47,804 nucleotides of DNA from an uncultured Mycoplasmatota bacterium (GCA_946497955.1 CAMMMH010000010.1:1-47804); one strand, 5' to 3'. Positions 7,893-18,491 are shown, counted from the stretch's first letter. Notes: generated by a model not told the origin, from the letters alone. Made by a program: numbers and translations.

Positions 7893-8446
7893 AAAAACTA
7901 ATCGCAGTCGTTGGTATGAGTGGAACAGGTAAGAGCGTTGCAACCACTTACTTAGAAGACCAAGGTTATAAGAAGATATACTTTGGAGGAGTAATTTATG
8001 ATAAGATGAAAGAAGCAGGTATAGAGATTACTCCTGATAGTCAAAAAGAGTTTAGAGAAAATTTAAGAAAAGAGCATGGTATGGGAGTAGTTGCCAAGAT
8101 ACTCCTTCCTAAGATAAGTGATGCTTATAGTATAGGAGATACGGTTTTAGATGGACTTTATTCTTGGGATGAATATTTAATTCTTAAAGAAAGATTTAAA
8201 GATTTAAAGTTAATTTGTGTTTGCACAGATAAGAAAATTAGATATAATAGAGTTGAGTCAAGACCAGATAGACCTTTTAATCATGAAGATATTATTAAAA
8301 GAGATGTTGCCGAGATAGAAAACTCTGCTAAAGGTGGTCCTATTGCCTTTGCGGATTATTATATCTTAAATAATGGAGATCTTAATAGTTTTTATAAGAG
8401 ATTAGAAGAAATACTTAAAGATATAGAACAAGAAGGAGAGAAGTAA
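7889..8446 (+). CDS. P-loop kinase, dephospho-CoA kinase/adenylate-kinase-like
   Basis: Walker A VVGMSGTGKSVA; overlaps preceding ORF by 4 nt. Confidence 0.6.
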   Translation: MKKLIAVVGMSGTGKSVATTYLEDQGYKKIYFGGVIYDKMKEAGIEITPDSQKEFRENLRKEHGMGVVAKILLPKISDAYSIGDTVLDGLYSWDEYLILKERFKDLKLICVCTDKKIRYNRVESRPDRPFNHEDIIKRDVAEIENSAKGGPIAFADYYILNNGDLNSFYKRLEEILKDIEQEGEK

Positions 8447-8447
8447 T

Positions 8448-11138
8448 ATGAGATATATGACTAGTAATGAAATAAGAAAGATGTGGATTAAATATTTTGA
8501 AGAACACGGACATAAATATGTTAAGTCAGCCCCATTAATTCCTATTAATGATGATTCACTGCTTTGGATTAATGCCGGGGTTACACCTTTAAAAAAATAC
8601 TTTGATGGTACTGTTACACCAGAGTCTAGAAGAATTGTTAATATTCAAAAATGTATTAGAACTAATGATATAGAAAATGTAGGAGTTACTAAAAGACATC
8701 ATACATTCTTTGAGATGATGGGTAACTTTTCTATTGGTGATTATTTTAAAGATGAAGCGATAGAGTTTGCATATGAACTTTTAACTAGTAAAGATTGGTT
8801 TGATATACCTCTTGATAAACTTTATGTAACAGTCTATACAAACGATGCTGATGCCTATAATAAATGGGTTGAATTAGGTATGCCAAAAGACCATATTATT
8901 AAATTAGAAGGTAATTTCTGGGAAATAGGAGAAGGCCCATGTGGTCCTGATAGCGAGATATTCTATGATCAAGGTGAGAAGCTAGATCCTAATGGTGATG
9001 CTTGGGAAAAGTTTATTCATGATGAAGATCAAGACCGTTATGTTGAGATTTGGAATAACGTCTTTAGTCAATTTAACTCTAAACCAGGTGTTCCTCGTGA
9101 GAAGTATCAAGAACTTCCCCATAAAAATATTGATACAGGTGCAGGACTAGAAAGATGGGCCTGTATCTTCCAAGGTGTTGAATCTAACTTTGAGACTGAT
9201 CTATTTAAACCAATTATAGAGAAAATAGAAGAGTTAAGTGGCGTTTTATATAATGGAGAAGTAGCCTTTAAAGTAATAGCAGACCATATGAAAGCGGTAA
9301 CATTTGCGATAAGTGATGGGGCAAGCTTTGGAAATACTGGTAGAGACTATGTCTTAAGACGTTTAGTAAGACGTAGTGTTAGATTTGGTAGAACTTTAGG
9401 ATTTAGTGAACCATTCCTTTATAAACTAGTTCCTACTATCGTTAATGTAATGGGAGAAGCATATCCTGAATTAAAACAAAATTCTGGTGAAGTTGCAGTA
9501 TACATATTAGATGAAGAGAAATTATTCTTTAATACTCTAGAAGATGGAGAAAGACGTCTAAAAGAGATTATGAGTGATGATAATGATAAAGTAATTAGTG
9601 GTTATGATGCTTTTAGATTATATGATACTTATGGATTCCCATTAGAACTTACAGAAGAGATTGCAAATGAAAATGGGTATACTGTTAATGAACAAGAATT
9701 TAATGATTATATGGCTAAACAAAAGGAACTTGCTAAGAAAAATTCTCGTTCTAAGACATCTATGGCTAGTCAAAAGAAAGTCTTAATGGACTTTACTAAA
9801 CCATCAACCTTTGTTTATGGGCTATATCGCCTAAAGAGTAGTGTTCTTGCTATTGTTAGTAAAGATAAGTTAGAGAAATCTCTTGATCACTCTGGATATA
9901 TCATTTTAAAGAGAACCTGCTTCTACTCTGAGTCTGGTGGTCAAGTATCTGATACAGGTATGATTGTAGGTAAGAACTTTAAAGCAAGAGTAGTTGATGT
10001 TTTCAAAGGACCTAATGGACAACATATTCATAAGATAAAACTTTTAGATGGTATAATTCATGTTAATGATGAAGTTGAAGTAATAATAGATAAGCAAAGA
10101 AGAAAAGAGATTGAGGCAAATCACTCTAGTGTACATATCTTACAATATGCTCTACAACAAGTAGTTGATAAAAATATTAGACAAGCAGGTAGTTATGTAG
10201 ATGAAGAGAAACTTAGATTTGACTTTACTTGTCCATCTAAAATTAGTGATGAAGAGATAGTTAAAACAGAAGATTTTGTCAATAATATAATCAAAAAACA
10301 CGTCATAACATCTACTGAGACTATGCCACTTGATAAAGCGAAAGAATTAGGAGCGATGGCTTTATTCGGTGAGAAGTATGGTAGTACGGTTAGAGTTGTT
10401 AAAATAGATAAATCTATTGAACTTTGTGGTGGTACTCATGTTGCAAATACTAAAGATATAGGTAAGTTTGCCATCTTTAACTTTGAATCTAAAGGAAGTA
10501 ATACCTATAGAATAGAGGCAGTTACTGGTAATAGATTAGAGAATACTTTATTTGAAGTAATTAAACCTTATAATGATGAGATGGTTAAACTATTAATAAA
10601 AGCGAAAGAAATCCTTGCTCTTGCTAAAAGACAAAATATTAATTTAGATTTTGATGTCGAAATAGATAATAGTGCTCCAACTTCTTATAAAGATATTATC
10701 TATAATCAAAATGAACTTTCTTATGTTCAAAGTGAAGTTAAAACCTTAGAGAAGACTTATAATAATGAAGTAGAGAAGTTAACTTTATCAAGCTTAGATG
10801 CTTATCTTTCTAGAGTAAAAGAAATTGGTGGTAAGAAATTATTATACTTAGAACTTGATAATATCGAGATGTTCTTAGTAAAAGCCATGGCTGATAATTT
10901 ATGTAATAAATTTGATGAAGTAGTAGTTTTACTTGCTAATATTAAAGAAGATAATAGTGTTAACTTTATCTGTCGTAGTTCTATACCATCAGTTAATGCT
11001 GGATTTGTTGTAAAAAGTATTACAACTGCCTTTAATGGTAATGGAGGAGGTAGTCCTACATTTGCCCAAGGTGGTATTAAAGATAAGAGTCATTTAAAAG
11101 AGATAAAAAGTGCAGTAGAGGACTTAATTAATGAATAG
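8448..11138 (+). CDS. alaS: alanyl-tRNA synthetase
   Basis: 896 aa; FFEEHGHK-type N-term, FFEMMGNFSIGDYF, GPCGPDSEIFYDQG, NHSSVHILQYAL, ELCGGTHVANT, GNGGGSPTFAQGG. Confidence 0.97.
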   Translation: MRYMTSNEIRKMWIKYFEEHGHKYVKSAPLIPINDDSLLWINAGVTPLKKYFDGTVTPESRRIVNIQKCIRTNDIENVGVTKRHHTFFEMMGNFSIGDYFKDEAIEFAYELLTSKDWFDIPLDKLYVTVYTNDADAYNKWVELGMPKDHIIKLEGNFWEIGEGPCGPDSEIFYDQGEKLDPNGDAWEKFIHDEDQDRYVEIWNNVFSQFNSKPGVPREKYQELPHKNIDTGAGLERWACIFQGVESNFETDLFKPIIEKIEELSGVLYNGEVAFKVIADHMKAVTFAISDGASFGNTGRDYVLRRLVRRSVRFGRTLGFSEPFLYKLVPTIVNVMGEAYPELKQNSGEVAVYILDEEKLFFNTLEDGERRLKEIMSDDNDKVISGYDAFRLYDTYGFPLELTEEIANENGYTVNEQEFNDYMAKQKELAKKNSRSKTSMASQKKVLMDFTKPSTFVYGLYRLKSSVLAIVSKDKLEKSLDHSGYIILKRTCFYSESGGQVSDTGMIVGKNFKARVVDVFKGPNGQHIHKIKLLDGIIHVNDEVEVIIDKQRRKEIEANHSSVHILQYALQQVVDKNIRQAGSYVDEEKLRFDFTCPSKISDEEIVKTEDFVNNIIKKHVITSTETMPLDKAKELGAMALFGEKYGSTVRVVKIDKSIELCGGTHVANTKDIGKFAIFNFESKGSNTYRIEAVTGNRLENTLFEVIKPYNDEMVKLLIKAKEILALAKRQNINLDFDVEIDNSAPTSYKDIIYNQNELSYVQSEVKTLEKTYNNEVEKLTLSSLDAYLSRVKEIGGKKLLYLELDNIEMFLVKAMADNLCNKFDEVVVLLANIKEDNSVNFICRSSIPSVNAGFVVKSITTAFNGNGGGSPTFAQGGIKDKSHLKEIKSAVEDLINE

Positions 11139-12060
11139 TTATTTAATTAAAAGCAATGCTATTAGTCTTATAGATAAAAAAATAGATGAATTAATTAAAG
11201 AGTTAGGCTTTAATGATGCTAGCATTACTACTTATGACTTAGAAGAAGATAGTATTACTTCTTTAATAGAAGATGCTGATACTATCTCTTTTCTAACACC
11301 AAGTAAGGTAATAATAGGTAAAAATCTATCTAATAATAATCTAGATGATAAAAACATTAAAACCTTATCTAAATACTTAGATAATCCTAATAGTGATGTT
11401 TTATTAATCTTTGTAACTACTAATATAGATACAAGAAAGAAAAGTATTAAAGAAGTTATCAATAAACTTTCTTTAGTTAATATTAGTACAGATACAAAAA
11501 GCATAGTTAAAGACATATTAAAAGGCTATGATGTAGAATATAGAGTTATTAATCTATTAGATGAATATTATAAAGATGATTTAGAAAGACTTATTAGTGA
11601 GACTAAAAAACTAGCTTTAGCATTTATAAACACTAAGAAAATTACCTATAAAGAGGCCTTTGATTTACTAGTTAAACCTCTAAATAAACAGGATACCCTT
11701 GCTTTTGACCTAGTACGTGAGATAGCTTTAAAAGATAAGAAGAAAGCTTTAAATATTTATAATGAACTACTTAGTTATAATATCGAAAGTTATGCTTTAT
11801 TTGGACTATTAGAAAGTCAGTATAGACTACTTTATCAAGTAAAAGTCTTAAATAAAAGAAATATCTCCTATAACGATATGGCAAGTATTTTAGAAGTACA
11901 TCCTTTTAGAGTTAAGAAGACTTTAGAACTAGTTAGATATTATACCTTAAAAGAAATAAGAAAACTCCTTAAAAATCTTGCTGATATCGATTATAAAATT
12001 AAAAGTGGTATCTATGAAAATAATATAATTATAGATTTGTTAATATTAAATATTAAATAA
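11131..12060 (+). CDS. holA: DNA polymerase III delta subunit-like
   Basis: 309 aa; N-term loader fold, DTLAFDLVREIALKDKKKALNIYNELL, C-term DIDYKIKSG typical of delta. Confidence 0.8.
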   Translation: MNSYLIKSNAISLIDKKIDELIKELGFNDASITTYDLEEDSITSLIEDADTISFLTPSKVIIGKNLSNNNLDDKNIKTLSKYLDNPNSDVLLIFVTTNIDTRKKSIKEVINKLSLVNISTDTKSIVKDILKGYDVEYRVINLLDEYYKDDLERLISETKKLALAFINTKKITYKEAFDLLVKPLNKQDTLAFDLVREIALKDKKKALNIYNELLSYNIESYALFGLLESQYRLLYQVKVLNKRNISYNDMASILEVHPFRVKKTLELVRYYTLKEIRKLLKNLADIDYKIKSGIYENNIIIDLLILNIK

Positions 12061-12082
12061 AAGAAGGAGTTTTTGATATACT

Positions 12083-13066
12083 ATGACAAATGAATATGAC
12101 TTTGAATTATCTAAACAACTTAAATTTGCTATAATAAAAAATAATTTAATAAGTTATGCAAAGATGTGTGGCTCCCAAATTAATTTTTTTGAATTAAATG
12201 AACTTTATAGTATGTACTTGCGTAGAAAATATGAAAGAATACAAGAAAAAATCAAAGACTTAGAAAAAAAATACAATGTTACTATTGATCTTTCTCTTAA
12301 TTATTATGAGAATGTCTTTCTTAACTTTTCTTTAGATAACTTTGATAACCGAGAAATTTCTAGCCCATCCAGATTTATAGAGATTGTAATAAACTATAAA
12401 AATCAAAAATACCTTTTTCAAACCAATGAAAAAGATATAGATGATTATTATAATAATTCTGAAAGTAAGATTTCTAGTCCTTTATATTGTGTGGGTAAAC
12501 AAATTATAAATGTTCCAAACTTTTATAATTTAGAGCATGATATAATAGAACTATGTGTACAATATAAAGCATGTTTGGACGATATTGAAACTTTTTCTTA
12601 TACATCTTTAGATAGAAATATTATAAAAAAAGGAATAGAAAAAAATACATATAATATAAAAACACGTCAAATTAATTTTTCTTTTCAACCATTTATAATT
12701 GGTCAAAGAAAAAGACAAGATATGCATAGTTATTTGTTTAATCTTGATATACTATGTAAAGATTCTATAGAAGGTAACTATTTGTCAAACTGTCTGAAAA
12801 AAACATATTATTTTGATAATAAAAATTTTAGTATGCAGTATAATAGTGATGGGGAATTTTTAAAAGGAACTTGTAAAAATCGATATAAATATTTTCCTGG
12901 TGGAGATTACATTGAAATTTATGATCAAAATGATTTGTATTCTATTTTGTCTTTAATCAGAATTCCTATAACTGATTTGCCGGATTTTCTCTTAGAACAA
13001 TTAACTCCTAGTTTGTTAAAGAAAGAAGAAAAAGTAAAAAAGAAGACTATAATATGTAGGAAATAA
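12083..13066 (+). CDS. hypothetical protein
   Basis: Intact 327-aa ORF with RBS AGAAGGAG. Confidence 0.7.
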   Translation: MTNEYDFELSKQLKFAIIKNNLISYAKMCGSQINFFELNELYSMYLRRKYERIQEKIKDLEKKYNVTIDLSLNYYENVFLNFSLDNFDNREISSPSRFIEIVINYKNQKYLFQTNEKDIDDYYNNSESKISSPLYCVGKQIINVPNFYNLEHDIIELCVQYKACLDDIETFSYTSLDRNIIKKGIEKNTYNIKTRQINFSFQPFIIGQRKRQDMHSYLFNLDILCKDSIEGNYLSNCLKKTYYFDNKNFSMQYNSDGEFLKGTCKNRYKYFPGGDYIEIYDQNDLYSILSLIRIPITDLPDFLLEQLTPSLLKKEEKVKKKTIICRK

Positions 13067-13210
13067 AAATATAAATTATTAAAACTGATAAAGAGAAAAG
13101 ATGGATTGTATCAAACAATGGTCTAATAATTTAGAAGCTGAAAAAGTTACTAATAGTTAGAAAAGTTATATCATGTTAAATATGGTATGTGTAATGATAC
13201 TTGTAATATA

Positions 13211-13240
13211 AATATCAAATAGATATGTTTGATATTTTTC
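13211..13240 (+). terminator. terminator hairpin AATATCAAA-tagatatg-TTTGATATT
   Basis: 9-bp perfect stem followed by TTTC T-rich tail. Confidence 0.6.
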
Positions 13241-13282
13241 TTTTCTCATGGTATAATATGCATTACATAAAGGGGGGACATT

Positions 13283-13729
13283 ATGAAGAATTTAAAGAAA
13301 TATTCAAATCTTTATAAAGTAGTTTTAAAAAAATTTGTGCTTGGATGTGTTACTTCTTCTTTGGCAATTACAGGTGTTAGTGCCTTTAATAGTATAAGAG
13401 TTGAAAGTGAATTATTAAATGAGAAGAAAGAAAAAATAAGAAAAGAAAAAGAAGATTTAAATAATGAATTTGAAAGTTTATTATCTACTAGAGATTTAGA
13501 AATAAGTGAAGAAGCAAGTGCTGCTATAAATGCAATCTCTTTAGCTCCACTTAATATGACATACTTAGAAGATTTAGATATAACAAAAGATACTAGTATT
13601 TTAGATAATAATTATCAAATGCCTGATGTTTTAGGAAGAGAAAAACAAGAATTTTATCAGTGGTTATGGGAAGATAAAAGTTATGAAGTAGATTTATTTA
13701 ATAGTAGAGAGCTTGTAAAGCAAAGATAG
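13283..13729 (+). CDS. hypothetical protein with N-terminal hydrophobic segment
   Basis: ORF with AAAGGGGGG RBS; FVLGCVTSSLAITGVSAF. Confidence 0.7.
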   Translation: MKNLKKYSNLYKVVLKKFVLGCVTSSLAITGVSAFNSIRVESELLNEKKEKIRKEKEDLNNEFESLLSTRDLEISEEASAAINAISLAPLNMTYLEDLDITKDTSILDNNYQMPDVLGREKQEFYQWLWEDKSYEVDLFNSRELVKQR

Positions 13730-13741
13730 AAGGTGGGAATT

Positions 13742-14980
13742 ATGGAAATTAAAAATGAAGAAAAAATAAAAAATGACTTATTGAAGAAAATGAATAATGC
13801 TACATCTATAGAAGAATTATTAGATTTAAAATGGCAGTTTACTAAAATTTTTTATACAAGATACTATACTGTTAAGGCCTTAACTTTCTATAAGAATGTT
13901 GAAAGAATTGCCTATGTTAATGCTCTTAGAAATATAACTAATATTGTTAATGATTTGATTAATAATAAGAGTATAGAAGAAATAAAAGATAAATATAATA
14001 CCACATTAAAATCTATTAAGAAAATGTTTAATCTCTATAGTAATAATGGTGCCTACCAAGATAGGACATTAGAAATGGTAAATAAAATGAATGCAACAAA
14101 AGAAGATGAAAAAGTAAATCACGATTTAGATTTCCTTTGTGCTAAAACAGCATTACAATTATTTATAGATAATGATGTTTATAATGCAGATGATGCTAAA
14201 GAAAAAGCTCATGTTAATTCTACTGATTATAGCTCCTATCTTAATCTTTTAAAAGATAAAAAACATCCACTCTATGATAAATATCATAATATTTCTATCA
14301 AACATAAGAGTATGTTGTATAAAGCTTTCTATAGAAAAAAGCAAGCTGAGACAAATGAAAGTATTGAAATAAGTAATTATACCAATAGAGAATTAATTAG
14401 CATTTTAAGTAATAGTCATTCCCAAGAATTTATAAATTTTACAGCTTATTACAATTTAAATAATATAGTATTTTCTTCTATTTTAAAGATGAATAAAAAT
14501 CTAATTTATGAAATCGCTAATAATAGAGAAAATGTATGGTACATATATAATTATTATGTTGATTTATATAGACAAGTAGCAGAAGAAGTAATTAGAGATA
14601 TTAAACTATTAAGTAAAGATAAATTTAAAGAACCACTTGATTTATATAAATATTATTCTAATAATTATAATCTTCTATATATCGCTAAAATTGCAAAAGA
14701 ACTTCCTAATTTAAAAAATAGTACTTTAATATTAAGATATGTAGAGAAGTTTTATAGTTTATTTGAAGTTTTAAATGAAAAAGAACTTAACATTATTAAA
14801 CTTAAAGGACAATTATTATGCCTTAGTAAGAATATTACTTTTACTAATAGTGATTTAAAAAATGCCGTTAATGATATTGAAGAAAAAGGAATGCCATTAT
14901 TAAAAGGAATACTTTATGGTTCTATTAAAAGACAAAAAGAATTAAAAGATGCTAAAGTTAGGAAGAAAACACTATGTTAA
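13742..14980 (+). CDS. hypothetical helical protein, distantly similar in motif layout to the 31.4-35.0 kb paralog pair
   Basis: ORF with GAAGGTGG RBS; AKEKAHVNSTDYSSYLNLLKDKKHPLYDKY segment and C-term PLLKGILYGSIKRQ. Confidence 0.65.
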   Translation: MEIKNEEKIKNDLLKKMNNATSIEELLDLKWQFTKIFYTRYYTVKALTFYKNVERIAYVNALRNITNIVNDLINNKSIEEIKDKYNTTLKSIKKMFNLYSNNGAYQDRTLEMVNKMNATKEDEKVNHDLDFLCAKTALQLFIDNDVYNADDAKEKAHVNSTDYSSYLNLLKDKKHPLYDKYHNISIKHKSMLYKAFYRKKQAETNESIEISNYTNRELISILSNSHSQEFINFTAYYNLNNIVFSSILKMNKNLIYEIANNRENVWYIYNYYVDLYRQVAEEVIRDIKLLSKDKFKEPLDLYKYYSNNYNLLYIAKIAKELPNLKNSTLILRYVEKFYSLFEVLNEKELNIIKLKGQLLCLSKNITFTNSDLKNAVNDIEEKGMPLLKGILYGSIKRQKELKDAKVRKKTLC

Positions 14981-15025
14981 ATAATAATTTATTTGATATA
15001 ATATATTAAAGAGAGTTGATAAATT

Positions 15026-15313
15026 ATGGGTAATAATTATATTAAAACAAGACAAGGGACATTTCCTGTTACTGTTTTTGAAAAAGATATGTATGATGTT
15101 AATCTTCCTAAATATCTTGAGAATGATATTAAAGCTTTATTAAAAGGAATTAAAGAAAATAGTACACTACTTGATTGTTTAATGGACGAAGTATATGGTT
15201 CTATTAATGGAGCCTACTGGGATGGACAAATTAGTGAAGAACATGCTGATCATTTAAGAGAAAAGTATTTATTATTAAGTTGCAAGGAAAGTGATGATAA
15301 AGATGTTATATAA
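15026..15313 (+). CDS. small protein (95 aa) directly upstream of and overlapping a CtkA/HipA-like kinase
   Basis: ORF with AGAGAGTTG upstream; 11-nt overlap with next gene start. Confidence 0.75.
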   Translation: MGNNYIKTRQGTFPVTVFEKDMYDVNLPKYLENDIKALLKGIKENSTLLDCLMDEVYGSINGAYWDGQISEEHADHLREKYLLLSCKESDDKDVI

Positions 15314-16205
15314 TTTTAATAACTATGAAATAAATAAATTTAAATACTATGATGGTAGAAATGGGAATAAGATATGTCTTTTAGATGAGCATGGAACTAA
15401 ATATATGCTAAAAACACCTCCTGTAAAAAATAACAATACAAAAGATAAGTATTATACTAATGGATGTATTTCAGAACATATAGGATGTTTAATATTTAAA
15501 TGTTTGGGTTTTAATACCCAAGATACTAAGCTTGGTATTTATACAGTTGATGGTAAAGATAAATTATGTGTGTTATGTAAAGATTTTGAAACAGATAATA
15601 AGAAATTATTTAAATTTGCTGAGATAAAAAATGGTATTATTTCATCAAGTGAAAACGGCTTTGGTGTAGAACTATCTAGTGTTTTAGAGGCAATAGAAGA
15701 ACAAGAGAATATTAATCCTTCCATCTTAAAGTCATTTTATTGGGATATGTTTATTACTGATGCTTTTTTAGGTAATTTTGACCGGCATAATGGTAATTGG
15801 GGATTATTATTAGATGATGTAAACAAAACTAGTGAAATAGCACCTATATATGATTGCGGTAGTTGTTTGTATCCTGCACTGACTGATGAAGAAATGAAGA
15901 AAATATTAAATGATCCTAAGGAGATAGAGGCAAGAATATATGTTTTTCCTAATTCTATTTTGAAAATTAATGACAAGAAAATTAATTATTTTAATTATAT
16001 AAGTTCTCTTGAAAATAAAGACTGTAATGAAGGATTAAAAAGAATAGGACGAAGAATAGATTTAGACGAGATTAATAAAATTATTGATGAAGTGGAAGGA
16101 ATATCTGATATAAGAAAAGAATTTTATAAGACTATGTTAAAATTAAGAAAAGAAAAGATTATAGATTATTCACTTAATCTATTATATGAAAAAGAAGGAG
16201 CTTAG
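15303..16205 (+). CDS. CtkA/HipA-like serine/threonine protein kinase
   Basis: GTKYMLKTPP, GCISEHIGC, WDMFITDAFLGNFDRHNGNWGLLLDD (catalytic N-DRHxxN), APIYDCGSCL (metal-binding D). Confidence 0.8.
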   Translation: MLYNFNNYEINKFKYYDGRNGNKICLLDEHGTKYMLKTPPVKNNNTKDKYYTNGCISEHIGCLIFKCLGFNTQDTKLGIYTVDGKDKLCVLCKDFETDNKKLFKFAEIKNGIISSSENGFGVELSSVLEAIEEQENINPSILKSFYWDMFITDAFLGNFDRHNGNWGLLLDDVNKTSEIAPIYDCGSCLYPALTDEEMKKILNDPKEIEARIYVFPNSILKINDKKINYFNYISSLENKDCNEGLKRIGRRIDLDEINKIIDEVEGISDIRKEFYKTMLKLRKEKIIDYSLNLLYEKEGA

Positions 16206-16220
16206 TTTTCCTTCTTTTGT
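16190..16220. terminator. convergent terminator AAAGAAGGA...TCCTTCTTT
   Basis: Inverted repeat spanning the overlapping convergent stops, T-rich flank. Confidence 0.65.
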
Positions 16221-17419
16221 TTTTCTAAGTATAAATATATCGCCTTTAGTTTGTGTTCATATCCTAAATCTTTAGGATGATAATACTTCTTATTCTTTAA
16301 CTTATCTGGTAAGTATTGTTGTTTAACAAAAGCGTTTTTATAGTCATGAGGATATTTATAAGTATCACTTGGATTCTTTAAGTGTTTAGGAATATCACCT
16401 ACATTACCTTTTTCTATGTCACTTAAAGCTTCATCTAAAGCGATATGGGCAGTATTACTTTTAGGAGATAGAGCCATTTCTGTAACAATAGTACCTAAAG
16501 GAATTCTAGCTTCCGGCAAACCTACTAATTTTGCGGCATCAATGGCTGCCATTACTTTAGGACCAATAGAAGGATTAGCAAGACCTATATCTTCATAGGC
16601 GATAACAGACATACGTCTAAAGATACTATCTAGATCTCCTATTTCAATTAATCTTGCTAAGTAGTGTAGTGAAGCATCAACATCACTTCCTCTAATAGAC
16701 TTTTGAAAAGCCGATAACATATCATAGTAACCATCACCATTTTTATCGGCATTAAATACGGGTTTACTATTAATCTTTTTAACAACATCTATATCTACTT
16801 TAAAATCATTAGTAGAGTAGTATGATATTTCTAACAGATTATAGGCATATCTTAAGTCATTACCTGAAGCCCTTACAATATAATTAATAGCATCATCATC
16901 TATCTTTATATTAGGTAAATAAGGACTACTAACCGCTTTCTTTAACCCTTCAACAATATCACTTGTCTCTAAATCCTTAAGTTCAAACAACTGACACCTT
17001 GATCTAATAGCAGGGTTAATAGAGTGATAGGGATTACTTGTAGTCATACCTATTAAAGTAATAAGACCACTTTCTAAACATGGTAGTAAGATATCTTGCT
17101 TATCTTTATTAAGACGATGTATTTCATCAATAACTAAAACGATGCCATCATACATTTTCGCTTCTTCTATAACAATATCTAAATCCTTCTTAGAATTAAC
17201 TGTAGCATTTAAAAATCTATGTCTAACTCCTAAGTCATTAATAATAGCATTAGCGATAGAAGTTTTACCTATACCAGGTTTACCATATAAAATCATGGAA
17301 AATAACTTCTTGTTCTTAACTAAATTACTAAGAATCATATTGTCTCCAACTAAATGTTTTTGTCCTATTACTTCTTTTAGGGAAGTAGGGGCAAGTTTTA
17401 ATGCTAGAGGTTTATCCAT
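16202..17419 (-). CDS. rarA: replication-associated recombination protein A (RarA/MgsA AAA ATPase)
   Basis: MILYGKPGIGKTSIA Walker A, VLVIDEIHRLNKDKQD Walker B, SRCQLFEL, DLRYAYNLLE, GLPEARIPLG. Confidence 0.93.
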   Translation of the reverse strand: MDKPLALKLAPTSLKEVIGQKHLVGDNMILSNLVKNKKLFSMILYGKPGIGKTSIANAIINDLGVRHRFLNATVNSKKDLDIVIEEAKMYDGIVLVIDEIHRLNKDKQDILLPCLESGLITLIGMTTSNPYHSINPAIRSRCQLFELKDLETSDIVEGLKKAVSSPYLPNIKIDDDAINYIVRASGNDLRYAYNLLEISYYSTNDFKVDIDVVKKINSKPVFNADKNGDGYYDMLSAFQKSIRGSDVDASLHYLARLIEIGDLDSIFRRMSVIAYEDIGLANPSIGPKVMAAIDAAKLVGLPEARIPLGTIVTEMALSPKSNTAHIALDEALSDIEKGNVGDIPKHLKNPSDTYKYPHDYKNAFVKQQYLPDKLKNKKYYHPKDLGYEHKLKAIYLYLEKQKKEN

Positions 17420-17511
17420 GTGTATCACTTTCTTTCTACTAGATTATTTTATCAAAAAACTCTGTTATTTTAAAGATATTGATGTTATACTTTTATTTAG
17501 GAGGGTTTCGT

Positions 17512-18480
17512 ATGGAAAAGAAAATAGAAGATTATTATAAAGAATATAAAATAATAGATGCTCTTATAAAACAAGAACTAAATAATAAAGATGCCTTATA
17601 TAACGAATTAATAAAAACTAAAGCAGGTAAATTATATTTAAATTTAACTGAGGAGCAAAGAAAAGACTTTAGAGATATTTATAGTGATAGCAGTATTACA
17701 AGATATTATTTTGCAGAGACTAATATTGAAAAATATAATCGCGATAAAACTATTTTGTTTTTGGATGTAGCAGGTAGTGATTGTTTTCCTTTAAATAAAG
17801 AAAGTTTTTTAAATCTCTATGTAAAAGATGGTGTTGATACTTATAATGCATTAACTGATGAATCTACTAAAGATTTAGATATTAGTGATGGTATTAAAAA
17901 ATTTATACAAGAAATTATAGGCTATATATATGGCTTTTCTGATGAATTGTCTATTGATGATATACCATTAATTAAAGTGATTTATGATAAATTAAATAAT
18001 AATAAAGATAAAGATTACTCTACAACAGATTCTGTTACATTTGTACAAGAAAATATCTTAGATAAAGTTAAGAGAATCCATACCATAGATAAAAAATATA
18101 TTACTTATAAAGAAAATAGACGTAATGTTATTGCAGATTTAAAAGAGAAAATAGATGAAAATGAGACGGAAATAAGAAACAGTGACAGTGGCTTTAAGTA
18201 TTTGTTATTATCTTTGGTAGAAACTGCTAAATATGAAGTTAGTCTATTAGAAGGAAAAAGAGTTACTGCTCTTTTAAAAGAAATAGAAGAAAGTAATATG
18301 AGTGAAAGCGATAAAGATTACTTTAAAGATGCTCTTGTTAAAGCATATTATAATTTAACAAATATTGAATTTAGAAAACAAAGTAAATATTTTGATAATG
18401 ACAACGATATTTGTTATGCAACTTTTGAGACAGCTAATGCTGAGATAAATAAAAGATTAATTAAAATGAGACAAGGGTAG
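17512..18480 (+). CDS. hypothetical protein, paralog of next gene
   Basis: AGGAGGG RBS before ATG 17512; shares SIDDIPLIKV and YYNLTNIEFRK...FETANAEINKR with following ORF. Confidence 0.75.
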   Translation: MEKKIEDYYKEYKIIDALIKQELNNKDALYNELIKTKAGKLYLNLTEEQRKDFRDIYSDSSITRYYFAETNIEKYNRDKTILFLDVAGSDCFPLNKESFLNLYVKDGVDTYNALTDESTKDLDISDGIKKFIQEIIGYIYGFSDELSIDDIPLIKVIYDKLNNNKDKDYSTTDSVTFVQENILDKVKRIHTIDKKYITYKENRRNVIADLKEKIDENETEIRNSDSGFKYLLLSLVETAKYEVSLLEGKRVTALLKEIEESNMSESDKDYFKDALVKAYYNLTNIEFRKQSKYFDNDNDICYATFETANAEINKRLIKMRQG

Positions 18481-18491
18481 TAGGTGGAATT

